From Idiomarina piscisalsi (lineage in GTDB: Bacteria; Pseudomonadota; Gammaproteobacteria; Enterobacterales; Alteromonadaceae), in the NCBI RefSeq assembly GCF_002211765.1, contig NZ_CP022133.1, positions 868,001-932,000 on the forward strand: a stretch of 64,000 nt of DNA, in the 5' to 3' direction. This document shows positions 19,605-29,536 of the stretch, piece by piece. Below the pieces are notes generated by a model, which did no database searches, was not told the DNA's origin, and was given only the letters and a program-made list of their open reading frames with translations. The translations under genes and the position numbers were made by a program. How positions within the stretch are numbered: position 1 is the stretch's first letter; every line of letters starts with the position of its first letter.

Positions 19605-20420
19605 ATGGCTGAACAACAGTCGTTACCACTGGGGTTTGTTCGTGGCGAGCCGGTTATTGAAAAACCGGAAGATCTCTACATTCCTCCTGACGCACTGGAA
19701 GTGATTTTAGACTCATTCAGTGGCCCTATGGACTTGCTGTTGTACTTAATTCGCAAGCAAAAGCTCGATATTGTTGATATGCCCATTCTGACGATTACCC
19801 GACAGTACGTCGAGTACGTAGAAATGATGAAAGAACTGAAGCTGGAACTGGCGGCTGACTATTTGGTGATGGCGGCGATATTAGCGGAAATTAAAAGCCG
19901 GTTGCTGTTGCCGAAACCACCGCAGGAAGACGATGAAGAGGAAGACCCGCGAGCAGAGCTGGTACGGCGCTTAAAAGAGTATGAGGCGATACGCGAAGGG
20001 GCGGAGCATATTGAAGGACAGCCGCAGGTCGGCCGGGATATTCTATTAAGCGAAGTGGCAACGGATGCGCGCGAGCATGTGACAACCCCACCACCAGAAG
20101 TGACCATCGAAGACTTAACGCTTGCGTTTAGCCGGGTGTTGCAGCAGGTTGAGCTCAATGCACATCATCATATTCAACGTGAGCAGCTGTCGACCCGTCA
20201 GCGGATGAGTCAGGTTATAGAGCTGTTGTCAGAGAAAAAGTACGTTGCCTTCAGTCAGTTGTTTAAACGTTCAGAGGGACGTGCGGGCGCAGTGGTCAGT
20301 TTTTTAGCAATTTTAGAACTTGTGAAGGAATCAATGATAGAATTGTCACAAGTTGAACCCATGAGTGATATTCGTATCAGTTTGAGAAATCGTCAGCAGG
20401 ATGAATCCGTTACAGCTTAA
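19605..20420 (+). CDS. scpA: Segregation and condensation protein A
   Basis: ScpA is the kleisin that joins ScpB and SMC in chromosome compaction. The 271-residue protein has the N-terminal signature FSGPMDLLLYLIRKQKLDI, a LAAEIKSR-type helix, an acidic DDEEEDPRAELVRRL linker and a C-terminal winged helix (VAFSQLFKRSEGRAGAVVSFLAILEL). Gammaproteobacteria with MukBEF usually lack it, so its presence implies an SMC-ScpAB condensin in this organism. It overlaps scpB by 20 bases. Confidence 0.93.
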   Translation: MAEQQSLPLGFVRGEPVIEKPEDLYIPPDALEVILDSFSGPMDLLLYLIRKQKLDIVDMPILTITRQYVEYVEMMKELKLELAADYLVMAAILAEIKSRLLLPKPPQEDDEEEDPRAELVRRLKEYEAIREGAEHIEGQPQVGRDILLSEVATDAREHVTTPPPEVTIEDLTLAFSRVLQQVELNAHHHIQREQLSTRQRMSQVIELLSEKKYVAFSQLFKRSEGRAGAVVSFLAILELVKESMIELSQVEPMSDIRISLRNRQQDESVTA

Positions 20421-20970
20421 GCAACTTATAGAAGCGGCGTTGTTTGCCCACCCACAGCCATTATCGGCGGAGCAGCTTCATCAATTGTTGTTGAGTGAAG
20501 GCGAAGCTTCTTTGACTACGGTGAAAGGCTTACTGAAAGAACTGCAAACCGATTACCAGGAGCGTGGTATTGAGTTAATCAAAGTCGCCTCTGGTTACCG
20601 ATTCCAGACACGTGCAGAATTGGGACAACGCTTAGCGTCGTTATGGCAGGAAAAACCACAGAAGTATTCTCAGGCCTTGTTGGAAACGCTGGCACTGATT
20701 GTCTACAGGCAGCCCATTACGCGTGGTGAAATCGAACAAATTCGTGGCGTCAGTGTCAGTAGTAATATTATTAAGACACTACAGGAACGAAACTGGATAA
20801 AAGTGGTGGGCCACAAAGAAGTGCCGGGACGTCCACAACTGTATGCCAGTACAAAAGAGTTTTTAGATGATTTTAATTTAAGCGATTTATCCGAATTACC
20901 GGATATCGATACGCTTGATGAAGACGATGAACGTACCGCTGAGACAGCGATTAACGAGAGAGAACAGTAA
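20401..20970 (+). CDS. scpB: Segregation and condensation protein B
   Basis: ScpB is the winged-helix accessory dimer of the SMC condensin. The 189-residue protein has two winged-helix domains: [18 protein letters not shown] at the start and [30 protein letters not shown] sequence near 95-120, then a [13 protein letters not shown] wing. An acidic tail ends the protein. The start lies inside the end of scpA (20-base overlap), and rluB begins 2 bases after its stop. Confidence 0.93.
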   Translation: MNPLQLKQLIEAALFAHPQPLSAEQLHQLLLSEGEASLTTVKGLLKELQTDYQERGIELIKVASGYRFQTRAELGQRLASLWQEKPQKYSQALLETLALIVYRQPITRGEIEQIRGVSVSSNIIKTLQERNWIKVVGHKEVPGRPQLYASTKEFLDDFNLSDLSELPDIDTLDEDDERTAETAINEREQ

Positions 20971-20972
20971 GA

Positions 20973-21830
20973 ATGACCGAAAAGTTACAAAAGGTATTAG
21001 CCCGCTCAGGACATGGCTCGAGACGAGAAATTGAAGCCAAAATTGCGGCTGGACGCATTCGTGTCAACGGAATGGTCGCACAGCTGGGCGAGCGAGTTGA
21101 TGCAGACGCAAAAGTTCGTATCGATGGTCATGAAGTTGAAATAAAGCCTGAAGAAGAGGTTATCTGCCGGGTTTTGATGTACCACAAGCCCGAAGGCGAA
21201 TTGTGTACGCGCAAAGATCCGGAAGGGCGTCCTACGGTATATGACCGCTTACCGCGCATGAGCGGCGCACGTTGGGTTGCCGTTGGCAGGTTGGATGTTA
21301 ATACGTCGGGCTTACTGTTATTTACTACCGATGGTGAATTAGCTAATCGGTTAATGCATCCTAGTCAGCAGGTTGAGCGCGAATACGCCGTACGTATTTT
21401 CGGTGAAGTCGACGATAAAATGATGAGTCGTCTTAAAAAGGGCGTACAGTTAGAAGACGGCCCTGCGCACTTTAATTCGATAAAGCCTGCCGGTGGTGAT
21501 GGCATGAACCGTTGGTTCCACGTAACCATTAGCGAAGGTCGTAATCGTGAAGTGCGCCGTTTGTGGGAATCACAGGAAGTGCAGGTGAGCCGCCTTATTC
21601 GTGTTCGTTACGGTGATATTCCGCTTGAGCAGGGATTACCACAAGGTGGCTGGTCGGAAATGCCGCTGGAGCAGGTGAATGTGTTGAGGAAGCAAGTGAA
21701 ATTGCCGCCTGAAGAGCGTTCATTTATCGATCCGCGGCACCAGGAGTCCAGACAGCGAAAATTTGCCAAAATACGCCGGGCAACAGCAAAACATCGTCAA
21801 CATAAGAAGACGGATAAGCGTCGCAAATAA
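20973..21830 (+). CDS. rluB: 23S rRNA pseudouridine-2605 synthase
   Basis: RluB makes pseudouridine 2605 in 23S rRNA. The 285-residue protein has an N-terminal S4 RNA-binding domain ([17 protein letters not shown]) and a RsuA-type catalytic domain with the catalytic aspartate in [15 protein letters not shown]. The C-terminal tail is very basic ([18 protein letters not shown]). The scpB-rluB pairing is common in gammaproteobacteria. Its TAATG-type stop overlaps the next start by one base. Confidence 0.93.
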   Translation: MTEKLQKVLARSGHGSRREIEAKIAAGRIRVNGMVAQLGERVDADAKVRIDGHEVEIKPEEEVICRVLMYHKPEGELCTRKDPEGRPTVYDRLPRMSGARWVAVGRLDVNTSGLLLFTTDGELANRLMHPSQQVEREYAVRIFGEVDDKMMSRLKKGVQLEDGPAHFNSIKPAGGDGMNRWFHVTISEGRNREVRRLWESQEVQVSRLIRVRYGDIPLEQGLPQGGWSEMPLEQVNVLRKQVKLPPEERSFIDPRHQESRQRKFAKIRRATAKHRQHKKTDKRRK

Positions 21831-22891
21831 TGAAGGGCTCTGCAAAGCGTTGGTTGGCAGATTTTTCTGGTGATCAACGTTTACTCTTAGCCTGGCCTTA
21901 TCGTAAAGACGTTTGGCGAGATAATGCGGTGCCTGCTCGCGACGTTATTGCTGAGTTAGTACGCCTGGTCAGTCACTATACCCCTGTCACATTACTGGTT
22001 CACCCGGACTACCTGCATTCTATACCAACTGGGCTGAATGAATATTGTTCTATTACCGTCGAGGCATACGACGATATTTGGCTACGTGATACGCTGCCGC
22101 TATGGCTTTATCAGAATGAAGAAACGTCCGGTTGTGTCTTTCAATTTGATGGCTGGGGCGGCGTGCAGTCAGTGGTGCAGTTTGATAAAAGCTTAGCGCT
22201 GCAAGTTTCCTCAAAACTAAGGCGCCCGTTATCGACACAAGCGCTGATTAGCGAAGGCGGGGCTTTTACGCATAATGGCCAGGGTACTTGGTTGGTTGGC
22301 TTGTCCAGCATCATGCAGCGTAATGTTAGCATCTCGAAAGAAGCGATTAAGAGTAAGTTAACCGACTGCTTCTCAGGCGAATCCCTGTATTTCTTTGAAG
22401 GGGCACTGGTAGCCGATGAAACCCATGGTCATATGGATAATATGGCGTTGTTTCTTAATGAAAGCACCCTTATCTATGCTACAACCAGCAACAGTAGACA
22501 CCCTGACTATAAGACTTGTATGCGAATAGCGGAGTTTGTCAAACAGCTGCCGGACTCTATTCGGAAGGTGCCGGTTCCGTTACCTAAACCTCAGCGACCG
22601 ACTGCCGCCGAGCGCGGCGATCTGGAACAGCTCCAAACCAGTTTAAATAGAACCGAAGAGGTTCCTTTACTATGCAGTTATATTAATGTGCTTCAGACAG
22701 ACTCTGTTGTGATCGTGCCGGAATTTGACTTACCTTCAGACGTTGAAGCACTGTCGGCAATACGAAAAGCGGTTGGTGATAAACCGGTATTGAGTGCACC
22801 GGCTCGGGAATTAGTGCTTGGTGGTGGTGGATTGCACTGCATTAGTCACAATCTTGCGGGCTTACGCAATGACCAAACGTTGGCGCCCTGA
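21830..22891 (+). CDS. Agmatine deiminase / peptidyl-arginine deiminase family protein
   Basis: This 353-residue guanidine-group hydrolase has the pentein-fold signatures of agmatine deiminase: DDIWLRDTLP near 82-91, EGGAFTHNG, THGHMDN with the catalytic histidine, and the nucleophile cysteine in GGGGLHCISHN near the C-terminus. The expected reaction is agmatine to N-carbamoylputrescine plus ammonia, in polyamine synthesis or arginine use. No N-carbamoylputrescine amidase gene lies next to it, so the pathway partner is elsewhere or the substrate differs. Its last 30 bases overlap the end of the opposite-strand GGDEF gene. Confidence 0.83.
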   Translation: MKGSAKRWLADFSGDQRLLLAWPYRKDVWRDNAVPARDVIAELVRLVSHYTPVTLLVHPDYLHSIPTGLNEYCSITVEAYDDIWLRDTLPLWLYQNEETSGCVFQFDGWGGVQSVVQFDKSLALQVSSKLRRPLSTQALISEGGAFTHNGQGTWLVGLSSIMQRNVSISKEAIKSKLTDCFSGESLYFFEGALVADETHGHMDNMALFLNESTLIYATTSNSRHPDYKTCMRIAEFVKQLPDSIRKVPVPLPKPQRPTAAERGDLEQLQTSLNRTEEVPLLCSYINVLQTDSVVIVPEFDLPSDVEALSAIRKAVGDKPVLSAPARELVLGGGGLHCISHNLAGLRNDQTLAP

Positions 22892-24700
22892 TTTTTTCGC
22901 CTCATAAAGCACATCATCAGCACGCTTGTATAGATCATCAAAGGAGTCACCGGACTGCGCTTCAGTAAAGCCCATACTAAAGGTGATTTGATAGTCCTCT
23001 GGGACTCCTTCAATCGGATCGCTATTCAGCCCCTCCTGGAGCCGGTTGAAGATTCGTTCGGCGTCTTCTTTGGAGGCATCAAGGAAGAGCAGTAACCACT
23101 CCTCACCGCCTAAGCGACCAAAACCATCTTGTTCACGAAGACTGTCTTCTGCAACTTCAGCAAAGCGCTGAAGAACATGGTCACCCGCATCGTGGCCAAA
23201 TTTATCGTTGATACTTTTAAAGTAGTCAAAATCAATAACGGCTAGAGCAAGGCTGCGATTTTGAGTATGAGACTGCTCTAGTTCATTTTTGCAGCGCTGT
23301 ACAATGGCTCTTCGGTTAGGGGCTTGGGTTAAGTCATCTTTGAGCGCAAGTGCGGCGAAATTTTTATGCGCTCGCCACTGTTGTATAAGGAACGCTGAAA
23401 TCACAACAACTAACAATATTGCGGAAATAATTATCCAAACAAGTAAATAATAGGAGGTTTTTTGCTCCTGCAATGCGAGTTGCTGCAATTGGTTCTCTTT
23501 TTGGAGTAATTGATTCGTTGTTTCCTGCTCTTTAATTTCGAGGCGAACTAAAATCTCCTGTACTTGCTTGTCCTGACGACTTTTTTGCACCGCTTTCATT
23601 TCATCAACGGAACGTTTGTAGTGCTCGAGAGCTTGCTGAAACTGCTCGGTTTGCTCATAGTAAAGAGACCATTGGCTTTCAATGCGTTGGCTGAGTTCTT
23701 GGCTATCGAGTGTATTGATAAGTGATGTTGCTGCTTGTAATTCTTGTTTGGCGCTTTTCAACTGTTTAGTTGCTAAATACACCGAAATTTTACTTAGGCG
23801 GGTCTCTGCTTCCATTGGGTGAGCACCAGCCGCTTTGAATTGGGGTAATGCTTGTTCAAAGTTTTCAATAGCACGTTCGTAATGCTGCTCTTCTAATTCC
23901 AGTGTACCGAGCCTGAACATGGCGTAAGCCACCCCTAGCTCATCGTCAATTTCATGACTTATGGCGAGCGCTTTCTCAAAGTGCTCTTTTGCTTTTGGAA
24001 ATGTACCTGCTTGCTGATAAATTCGGGCAAGGTTGTATTGAAGAACAGAAACATCCCATTGGCCTAAATGTTTTTTGCTTATTTCAAGCGCATCTTTTGT
24101 GTGCTCGATAGCAATATCATAAGCGCCCACATCGGTGTAAATAATACCAATAAGCGAGTGGAACTCGACTTGTAGCTTGGGAATTGAGCTATTGGCGTCT
24201 CGGTTAAGTTCTTCGAGAATCTCTAGAGCCTGAGCAATGTCGCCCGCATTTTGCATGACCTGAGCGTGGAGAATTTCTGCTTCAATGAATAAGTCTTCAT
24301 TCCCGGACGCTTTTGCGTGCTCAATGGCATAAATTACGCTGGCGTTAGCTTGCTGCAATTGACCTCGTTGGAGGTGGTACCAGGTTTGGTTAATACGAAG
24401 GAGAGCGGAGGCAATGTTGGAGTCTGCCAGTTTGGCGAAGCGCAAACCTTCTTTTACTGTCTCAATGAGCTTAGTTTCATTACCTGAATAACGATAAGCC
24501 TCTGATTGCAGAGCATAGGCTAGTGCGAGTTTCTCAAATTGACGATTCTGGTCATATTGGTTTATCCACTGGTTTGTTTTCGTTATCCACTCATTTGGAT
24601 TACTGCTTGCGTCAATGCGCTGCTGTTGCCACTCTTGCGCAAAGAGTGGCAACGACAGTAACAACAATACGACGTAGGTGAACCGCAACTTAGAAACCAA
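22862..24700 (-). CDS. TPR-repeat GGDEF diguanylate cyclase
   Basis: This 612-residue protein has a signal peptide (LLLLSLPLFAQ), about 350 residues of TPR-type helical repeats in the periplasm, a coiled coil, a membrane helix near 425-445 (YLLVWIIISAILLVVVI) and a cytoplasmic GGDEF domain. The active-site motif is GGEEW at 531-535, a conservative variant of GG(D/E)EF. An intact RxxD inhibitory site (REQD, 522-525) sits five residues before it. It should make cyclic di-GMP with product feedback, in response to a periplasmic signal. The start is TTG without a clear ribosome site and is uncertain by a few codons. Confidence 0.85.
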   Translation of the reverse strand: MVSKLRFTYVVLLLLSLPLFAQEWQQQRIDASSNPNEWITKTNQWINQYDQNRQFEKLALAYALQSEAYRYSGNETKLIETVKEGLRFAKLADSNIASALLRINQTWYHLQRGQLQQANASVIYAIEHAKASGNEDLFIEAEILHAQVMQNAGDIAQALEILEELNRDANSSIPKLQVEFHSLIGIIYTDVGAYDIAIEHTKDALEISKKHLGQWDVSVLQYNLARIYQQAGTFPKAKEHFEKALAISHEIDDELGVAYAMFRLGTLELEEQHYERAIENFEQALPQFKAAGAHPMEAETRLSKISVYLATKQLKSAKQELQAATSLINTLDSQELSQRIESQWSLYYEQTEQFQQALEHYKRSVDEMKAVQKSRQDKQVQEILVRLEIKEQETTNQLLQKENQLQQLALQEQKTSYYLLVWIIISAILLVVVISAFLIQQWRAHKNFAALALKDDLTQAPNRRAIVQRCKNELEQSHTQNRSLALAVIDFDYFKSINDKFGHDAGDHVLQRFAEVAEDSLREQDGFGRLGGEEWLLLFLDASKEDAERIFNRLQEGLNSDPIEGVPEDYQITFSMGFTEAQSGDSFDDLYKRADDVLYEAKKSGRQRLVIA

Positions 24701-24765
24701 TAGATACTTTTCTGTTAATAGAATGTTTTAAGCATTCTACCCGACTGAGTGATCGACGCAATTGG

Positions 24766-25485
24766 TTAGTTGCTTTTATTTTGTACGTTTTTGACAGAAA
24801 AAACGACCTCAACGGATGCCTCTATTGTTTGTTGACCTGGTAGCGACACCTTGTCCGAGCGAACGCTGGCTTCAGCCATTTGCATCATAAAAGGGCGTGA
24901 AATTGAGCGTTCGGTAATACTTAACGTTCCGGTGAGAGCAAGACCCGCGGTTTCAGCCAGCTGTTCCGATTTCATTTGTGCCTGTTTATAGGCCTGAATG
25001 AGTGCTTGTTGATAAAGCGCCTGTTGGTTACTAATTTCAAACTGAATTTGTCCAACCCGGGTGACCCCCCGCGACAATGCTAAATCAATGATATTGTCAT
25101 AGTTTTCGGGGTTACGGAGAGTGACCTTTATTTCTCGTCGCACGATAAAGCCACTTTGTTTGGTTTTACCGTCAGAGTCTTGTTCGTATTGAGGATATAT
25201 TTGCAGCTGATAAGACTGAATGTCTTTTTCAGCTATGTCTTTTTTTATTAAATCGTTTAACAGGCGCTCAGTGGTGTTGTCGACCACCGTCTTTTGTGAG
25301 CTGAGCTTATTGCCACGCTCTTCAACCCAAAAGGTCACTCGCATTAAATCGGGCACCGCACTGACACTGCCATTGCCGGTCGCTGTGATGCGTTGCTCTG
25401 CTGCTTGTGTGACTTGGTGGAATCCGGCTGTAAGAACTAACAGACAAACCGAAAGAACGCTTGATTTTAAGTAACTCTTGGTCAT
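24766..25485 (-). CDS. SIMPL-domain (DUF541) periplasmic protein
   Basis: This 239-residue exported protein has a signal peptide of about 28 residues (cleavage near QAA) and a SIMPL/DUF541 domain: ITATGNGSVSAVPDLMRVTFWVEERG, then SYQLQIYPQYEQDSDGKTKQSGF-like sequence and a central LSRGVTRVGQIQFEIS stretch. SIMPL proteins such as E. coli YggE reduce oxidative stress damage by an unknown route. It is divergent from recX, with 53 bases between the two starts. Confidence 0.85.
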   Translation of the reverse strand: MTKSYLKSSVLSVCLLVLTAGFHQVTQAAEQRITATGNGSVSAVPDLMRVTFWVEERGNKLSSQKTVVDNTTERLLNDLIKKDIAEKDIQSYQLQIYPQYEQDSDGKTKQSGFIVRREIKVTLRNPENYDNIIDLALSRGVTRVGQIQFEISNQQALYQQALIQAYKQAQMKSEQLAETAGLALTGTLSITERSISRPFMMQMAEASVRSDKVSLPGQQTIEASVEVVFSVKNVQNKSN

Positions 25486-25538
25486 GATTAGTGTCCCTGT
25501 ATAGAATTCCCATAACGCTTAGCTATGGAGTATAGGTC

Positions 25539-26009
25539 ATGGGTGAAAGTTCAGAAGAATATGATGAAAACGCACTGCGAGACTCGGTATTTCGCCTGTT
25601 AGGTCGTCGTGAACAAAGCTATCAGGAGCTGCGAAGAAAGCTAATTCAAAAGCGCTGGCCCACTAAAATGGTGGACGAGATATTGGCGGACTTTAAAGAA
25701 AAAGGCTGGCAAAGCGACGAACGGTTTGCTGAGATTTTTATACGTGAAAAGGTGTCTCAAAAACAAGGACGGCTTAAAATTCTGGCGCAAGCTACCCAGC
25801 AAAAAGGGTTGTCGATAGAACTTGTCGAGCGGTTATTGGAAGAAATGGAAATAGACTGGTTTAATTTGTGCTCAGAATTGAAGGAGCGTCGTTTTGGCGA
25901 TGAACCACCGAAAGATCAAAAGCAATGGATGAAACAAGTCCGCTTTCTGCAGCAACGAGGCTTTAACTCAGAGCAAATATTCGCGTGTGTCGATCGACCA
26001 GAAAGCTAG
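25539..26009 (+). CDS. recX: Regulatory protein RecX
   Basis: RecX binds RecA filaments and limits their extension. The 156-residue protein is made of three-helix repeats with typical pieces LLGRREQSYQELRRKLIQKRW, VDEILADFKEKGWQSDERFAE and QQRGFNSEQIFAC. A GGAG site lies 8 bases before the ATG. In many relatives recX directly follows recA; here the upstream neighbour is an unrelated divergent gene, so recA must be elsewhere. No LexA-type CTGT-N8-ACAG box is visible upstream. alaS follows after 82 bases. Confidence 0.88.
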   Translation: MGESSEEYDENALRDSVFRLLGRREQSYQELRRKLIQKRWPTKMVDEILADFKEKGWQSDERFAEIFIREKVSQKQGRLKILAQATQQKGLSIELVERLLEEMEIDWFNLCSELKERRFGDEPPKDQKQWMKQVRFLQQRGFNSEQIFACVDRPES

Positions 26010-26091
26010 GCTGAGCAATGACTTCGTGATAATCTAACAGGATATTAGTAATTAAACCCACAGTCTTTTGAAAAAGCGAGTAGGACAAACT

Positions 26092-28692
26092 ATGAGCATG
26101 AACAGTGCCCAAATTCGTGAAACATTTCTCAGTTATTTTGCGAAGCGAGGACACGAAAGAGTGCCTTCGGCATCAATGATACCGGGCAATGACCCAACGT
26201 TGTTATTTACTAACGCGGGTATGGTGCCGTTTAAAGATGTATTTTTGGGAACCGATAAGCGCCGTTACGACAAAGCGACTTCGGCACAACGTTGTCTGCG
26301 TGCCGGAGGTAAACATAATGATCTGGAAAACGTCGGTTATACCGCACGTCATCATACTTTTTTTGAGATGATGGGGAACTTTAGCTTTGGCGACTACTTT
26401 AAAAAGCAAGCGATTGAATACGCGTGGGACTTTCTCACCAGTGAGTTGAAACTACCGGCTGAAAAGCTGTGGGTGACGGTTTTTACAGAAGACGATGAAG
26501 CTTACGATATCTGGGCAAAAGATATTGGTGTACCGGAAGATCGCATCTCTCGCATTGGTGAGAAAGATAATTTCTGGTCGATGGGTGATACTGGCCCTTG
26601 TGGTCCATGCTCGGAAGTATTTTACGACCATGGCCCGGATGTTTGGGGGGGGCCTCCGGGGACGCCGGAAGAAGACGGTGACCGCTACATTGAAATTTGG
26701 AATTTGGTTTTCATGCAGTACAACCGTCAGGCTGACGGTACGCTTGAGCCGTTGCCAAACCCTTCAATAGACACGGGCATGGGGTTAGAGCGTATTTCTG
26801 CCATTATGCAGAATGTGCACAGTAACTACGAAATTGATCTGTTTCAGGCTCTCATTCAATCAGCAGCGAAAATTATTGGTACGGACGATTTAGATAATAA
26901 ATCACTGCGTGTTATTGCGGACCATATCCGTTCATGTTCGTTCTTAATCGCCGATGGTGTCATGCCTTCAAATGAAGGACGTGGCTATGTCTTGCGCCGT
27001 ATTATTCGCCGAGCAGTGCGACACGGTCACTTACTGGGTGCGAAAGCAACGTTTTTCTTCCAGCTGGTTGATGAGCTTGTTAACCAGATGGGGGACGCGT
27101 ATCCGGAACTGGTAGAAAAACAGGCCGTTATTAAAGATGCATTAGAGCGTGAAGAGCAGCAATTTGCCCGCACGCTTGAGCGCGGTCTGGCAATACTGTC
27201 TGATGAGATCCGGCAGATTGATGGCACCGTTATTCCGGGTGACGTGGTCTTTAAGCTTTACGACACTTATGGCTTCCCGGTTGACTTAACCGCTGACATT
27301 GCGCGTGAGCAAGAGTTAACCGTTGATGAGGCAGGCTTTGAAAACGCCATGGCAGAACAAAGACAAAGAGCACAGCAAGCTTCTCAGTTCGGCATGGACT
27401 ATAACGAGCAAATTAAGTCTGAGCATAAAACAGCGTTCACAGGCTACGAACAAATAGATGGCGATTCTAAGGTCGTTGAACTGTTCAAAGAAGGAAAACC
27501 TGTTAAGAGCTTAGAAGCTGGAGAAAGTGGCATTATTGTGCTGTCAGAAACACCGTTTTATGCAGAAAGCGGCGGCCAAACAGGCGATACCGGTAAATTG
27601 GTTGCGAATGGTGGTGTGTTTGAAGTGACGGATACGCAGTATATTGGCAAAGCGATTGGGCATCATGGTAAAGCGTTATCGACTATTCAACTCAATGATT
27701 CGGTAAAAGCTGAAATTGATGCTGAGCGCCGTGAAAATATTAAGCGGAATCACTCGGCGACGCACTTAGTGCATGCCGCACTGCGAAATCTGTTAGGGGA
27801 GCATGTTACTCAGAAGGGGTCCTTGGTTGAAGCAGATAAAATGCGCTTTGACTTTTCGCACTTTGAGCCGGTTTCAACCGAGCAAATTGCTCAAATTGAG
27901 CGTGAGGTGAATGCGCAAATCCGCGCTAACTTGTCGCTTGAAACTCAGTTAATGGACATTGAAGAAGCAAAAGCCGCTGGCGCAATGGCTTTGTTTGGTG
28001 AAAAATACGATGAGCAGGTTCGTGTCGTGCGTATGGGCGACTTCTCAATGGAGTTGTGTGGCGGTACGCATGTTCGTTCTACTGGTGATATCGGTCTATT
28101 CCGTATTATTTCAGAAAGCGGCATTGCGTCTGGTGTTCGTCGTATTGAAGTGGTAACCGGCGAAGCCGCAGTGCGTTATACTCAAGGACAGCAGGCGCTA
28201 CTGAACCAAGTTGCTGGAGAAGTTAAAGCCAAACCAGACAATTTAATTGAGAAAGTTCAGCAGTTACTGCAGAAACAACGTGAATTAGAGCGTCAGAATG
28301 ATCAGCTGCAGAAGAAGCTCGCCTCTCAGGCTGGAGGTGGTTTGGTGTCACAAGCCGTTGAAATTGGCGGTGTCAAAGTGATTATTGCTGAACTTGATCA
28401 AGCAGACCCTAAATCGCTGCGTGAATTAGTTGATGACCTGAAGAACCAAATTGGTTCTGGTGTCGTATTACTAGGAACTGCGAATGGCTCAAAAGTGAGT
28501 TTGATTGCCGGGGTAACTGGCGATTTAACGGCTAAAGTCAAAGCAGGGGATTTAGTCAATCAAGCCGCAAATGTGGTTGGTGGTAAGGGTGGTGGTCGAC
28601 CCGATATGGCGCAAGCCGGAGGCTCACTGCCTGAACATTTAAATGAAGCCTTGGCTACGGCAACAACCTGGTTAGAGCAGCATTTATCGTAA
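26092..28692 (+). CDS. alaS: Alanyl-tRNA synthetase
   Basis: AlaS charges tRNA-Ala and edits mischarged serine and glycine. The protein is about 866 residues, the family length. It has a class II core ([52 protein letters not shown]), an editing domain with [12 protein letters not shown] and CGGTHV, and a C-terminal C-Ala domain ending [16 protein letters not shown] start at the ATG at 26092, where AGGA lies 6 bases upstream and the N-terminus aligns with E. coli AlaS; the open frame begins eight codons earlier. Confidence 0.97.
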   Translation: MSMNSAQIRETFLSYFAKRGHERVPSASMIPGNDPTLLFTNAGMVPFKDVFLGTDKRRYDKATSAQRCLRAGGKHNDLENVGYTARHHTFFEMMGNFSFGDYFKKQAIEYAWDFLTSELKLPAEKLWVTVFTEDDEAYDIWAKDIGVPEDRISRIGEKDNFWSMGDTGPCGPCSEVFYDHGPDVWGGPPGTPEEDGDRYIEIWNLVFMQYNRQADGTLEPLPNPSIDTGMGLERISAIMQNVHSNYEIDLFQALIQSAAKIIGTDDLDNKSLRVIADHIRSCSFLIADGVMPSNEGRGYVLRRIIRRAVRHGHLLGAKATFFFQLVDELVNQMGDAYPELVEKQAVIKDALEREEQQFARTLERGLAILSDEIRQIDGTVIPGDVVFKLYDTYGFPVDLTADIAREQELTVDEAGFENAMAEQRQRAQQASQFGMDYNEQIKSEHKTAFTGYEQIDGDSKVVELFKEGKPVKSLEAGESGIIVLSETPFYAESGGQTGDTGKLVANGGVFEVTDTQYIGKAIGHHGKALSTIQLNDSVKAEIDAERRENIKRNHSATHLVHAALRNLLGEHVTQKGSLVEADKMRFDFSHFEPVSTEQIAQIEREVNAQIRANLSLETQLMDIEEAKAAGAMALFGEKYDEQVRVVRMGDFSMELCGGTHVRSTGDIGLFRIISESGIASGVRRIEVVTGEAAVRYTQGQQALLNQVAGEVKAKPDNLIEKVQQLLQKQRELERQNDQLQKKLASQAGGGLVSQAVEIGGVKVIIAELDQADPKSLRELVDDLKNQIGSGVVLLGTANGSKVSLIAGVTGDLTAKVKAGDLVNQAANVVGGKGGGRPDMAQAGGSLPEHLNEALATATTWLEQHLS

Positions 28693-28760
28693 CTTAGATT
28701 TATGAGTTTCGTTATAGTGTAATCGCTATCATTATTGGTAGACTGCTTACATCAATTCAG

Positions 28761-28805
28761 GGAAACGTTCGATTGTTGCGGTAACATCGGGACAGTATTG
28801 AAGGA
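28761..28805 (+). promoter_or_regulatory. GGA motifs in the csrA leader (possible CsrA autoregulation)
   Basis: The 50 bases before the csrA start contain GGA at 28761-28763, 28790-28792 and 28803-28805; the last lies in the ribosome site AAGGAG. CsrA binds GGA in mRNA leaders and represses its own translation in E. coli, so self-control is likely. GGA triplets are common, so this is suggestive only. Confidence 0.4.
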
Positions 28806-28811
28806 GCAATT

Positions 28812-29003
28812 ATGCTAATTTTGACACGCCGTGTAGGTGAGACACTAATGATAGGTGATGATGTTTCGGTCACTGTCCTTGGCGTAAAAGGGAACCAAGT
28901 ACGTATTGGTGTAAATGCCCCGAAGGATGTTTCCGTCCATCGAGAAGAAATTTACATGCGCATTCAGTCTGAAAAAGACGATGAACATGACGAGAAAGAA
29001 TGA
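28812..29003 (+). CDS. csrA: Carbon storage regulator CsrA
   Basis: CsrA is a small RNA-binding dimer that represses or activates translation by binding GGA motifs. The 63-residue protein has the family core [31 protein letters not shown] and the [13 protein letters not shown] segment with RNA-contacting Arg44 region. The gene has a good AAGGAG site and sits between alaS and a tRNA cluster, the conserved gammaproteobacterial location. A rho-independent terminator follows immediately. Confidence 0.97.
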   Translation: MLILTRRVGETLMIGDDVSVTVLGVKGNQVRIGVNAPKDVSVHREEIYMRIQSEKDDEHDEKE

Positions 29004-29007
29004 TTAG

Positions 29008-29034
29008 AAAAAACCGGCTTTTGCCGGTTTTTTT
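29008..29034 (+). terminator. Rho-independent terminator after csrA
   Basis: ACCGGC and GCCGGT form a stem with a TTTT loop, preceded by six A and followed by seven T. It lies 5 bases after the csrA stop. The flanking A-run would also allow termination from the opposite strand. Confidence 0.93.
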
Positions 29035-29115
29035 ATACTTTCTGCTTAATTTGTGGAAAAATCCAACGAGATGGTCAATTATCCCACACTTGAACCATTG
29101 TTTTTAAAAAACCAA

Positions 29116-29143
29116 TTGACATTATTGCCAACATCGCTAGAAT
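29116..29143 (+). promoter_or_regulatory. Promoter of the tRNA cluster
   Basis: A perfect -35 TTGACA (29116-29121), 16-base spacer and -10 TAGAAT (29138-29143) stand about 18 bases before tRNA-Ser. The GC-rich sequence after the -10 (TCACGCC) resembles the stringent-control discriminator of stable RNA promoters. Confidence 0.85.
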
Positions 29144-29160
29144 TCACGCCACAACGATTT

Positions 29161-29257
<97 letters not shown>

Positions 29258-29271
29258 TTAAGTGAAAATTA

Positions 29272-29348
29272 GCGCCCGTAGCTCAACTGGATAGAGTACC
29301 TGGCTACGAACCAGGCGGTTAGAGGTTCGACTCCTCTCGGGCGCGCCA
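29272..29348 (+). tRNA. tRNA-Arg (anticodon ACG), copy 1
   Basis: A 77-base tRNA with acceptor arms GCGCCCG and CGGGCGC, anticodon loop CTACGAA giving anticodon ACG (A34 becomes inosine), T-loop TTCGACT and an encoded CCA. It reads CGU, CGC and CGA. Only 18 bases separate it from tRNA-Ser, so it is probably co-transcribed. Confidence 0.97.
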
Positions 29349-29375
29349 TTTTCACATAAAAACACTTCAGGCAAT

Positions 29376-29452
29376 GCGCCCGTAGCTCAACTGGATAGAG
29401 TACCTGGCTACGAACCAGGCGGTTAGAGGTTCGACTCCTCTCGGGCGCGCCA
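29376..29452 (+). tRNA. tRNA-Arg (anticodon ACG), copy 2
   Basis: This is a base-for-base duplicate of the tRNA-Arg 104 bases upstream, with the same acceptor, ACG anticodon and CCA end. The 27-base spacer between the copies differs from the upstream spacer. No clear U-rich terminator stem follows, although the next 40 bases are T-rich. Confidence 0.97.
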
Positions 29453-29536
29453 TTTCTTTTGCTTACCCTTATCATCTACTTTCTTATTTCTTTTGCTATT
29501 TCGCTTATTTAGCTCTTGAATACCGATTATTTCGCA

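Noticed and set aside
25486..25538. Possible LexA box before recX
   Set aside because: A CTGT is present, but no properly spaced ACAG follows.
29269..29475. 68-residue minus-strand open frame over the tRNA-Arg genes
   Set aside because: It is an artefact of reading the two tRNA copies in antisense; the peptide itself is a repeat of the tRNA sequence.
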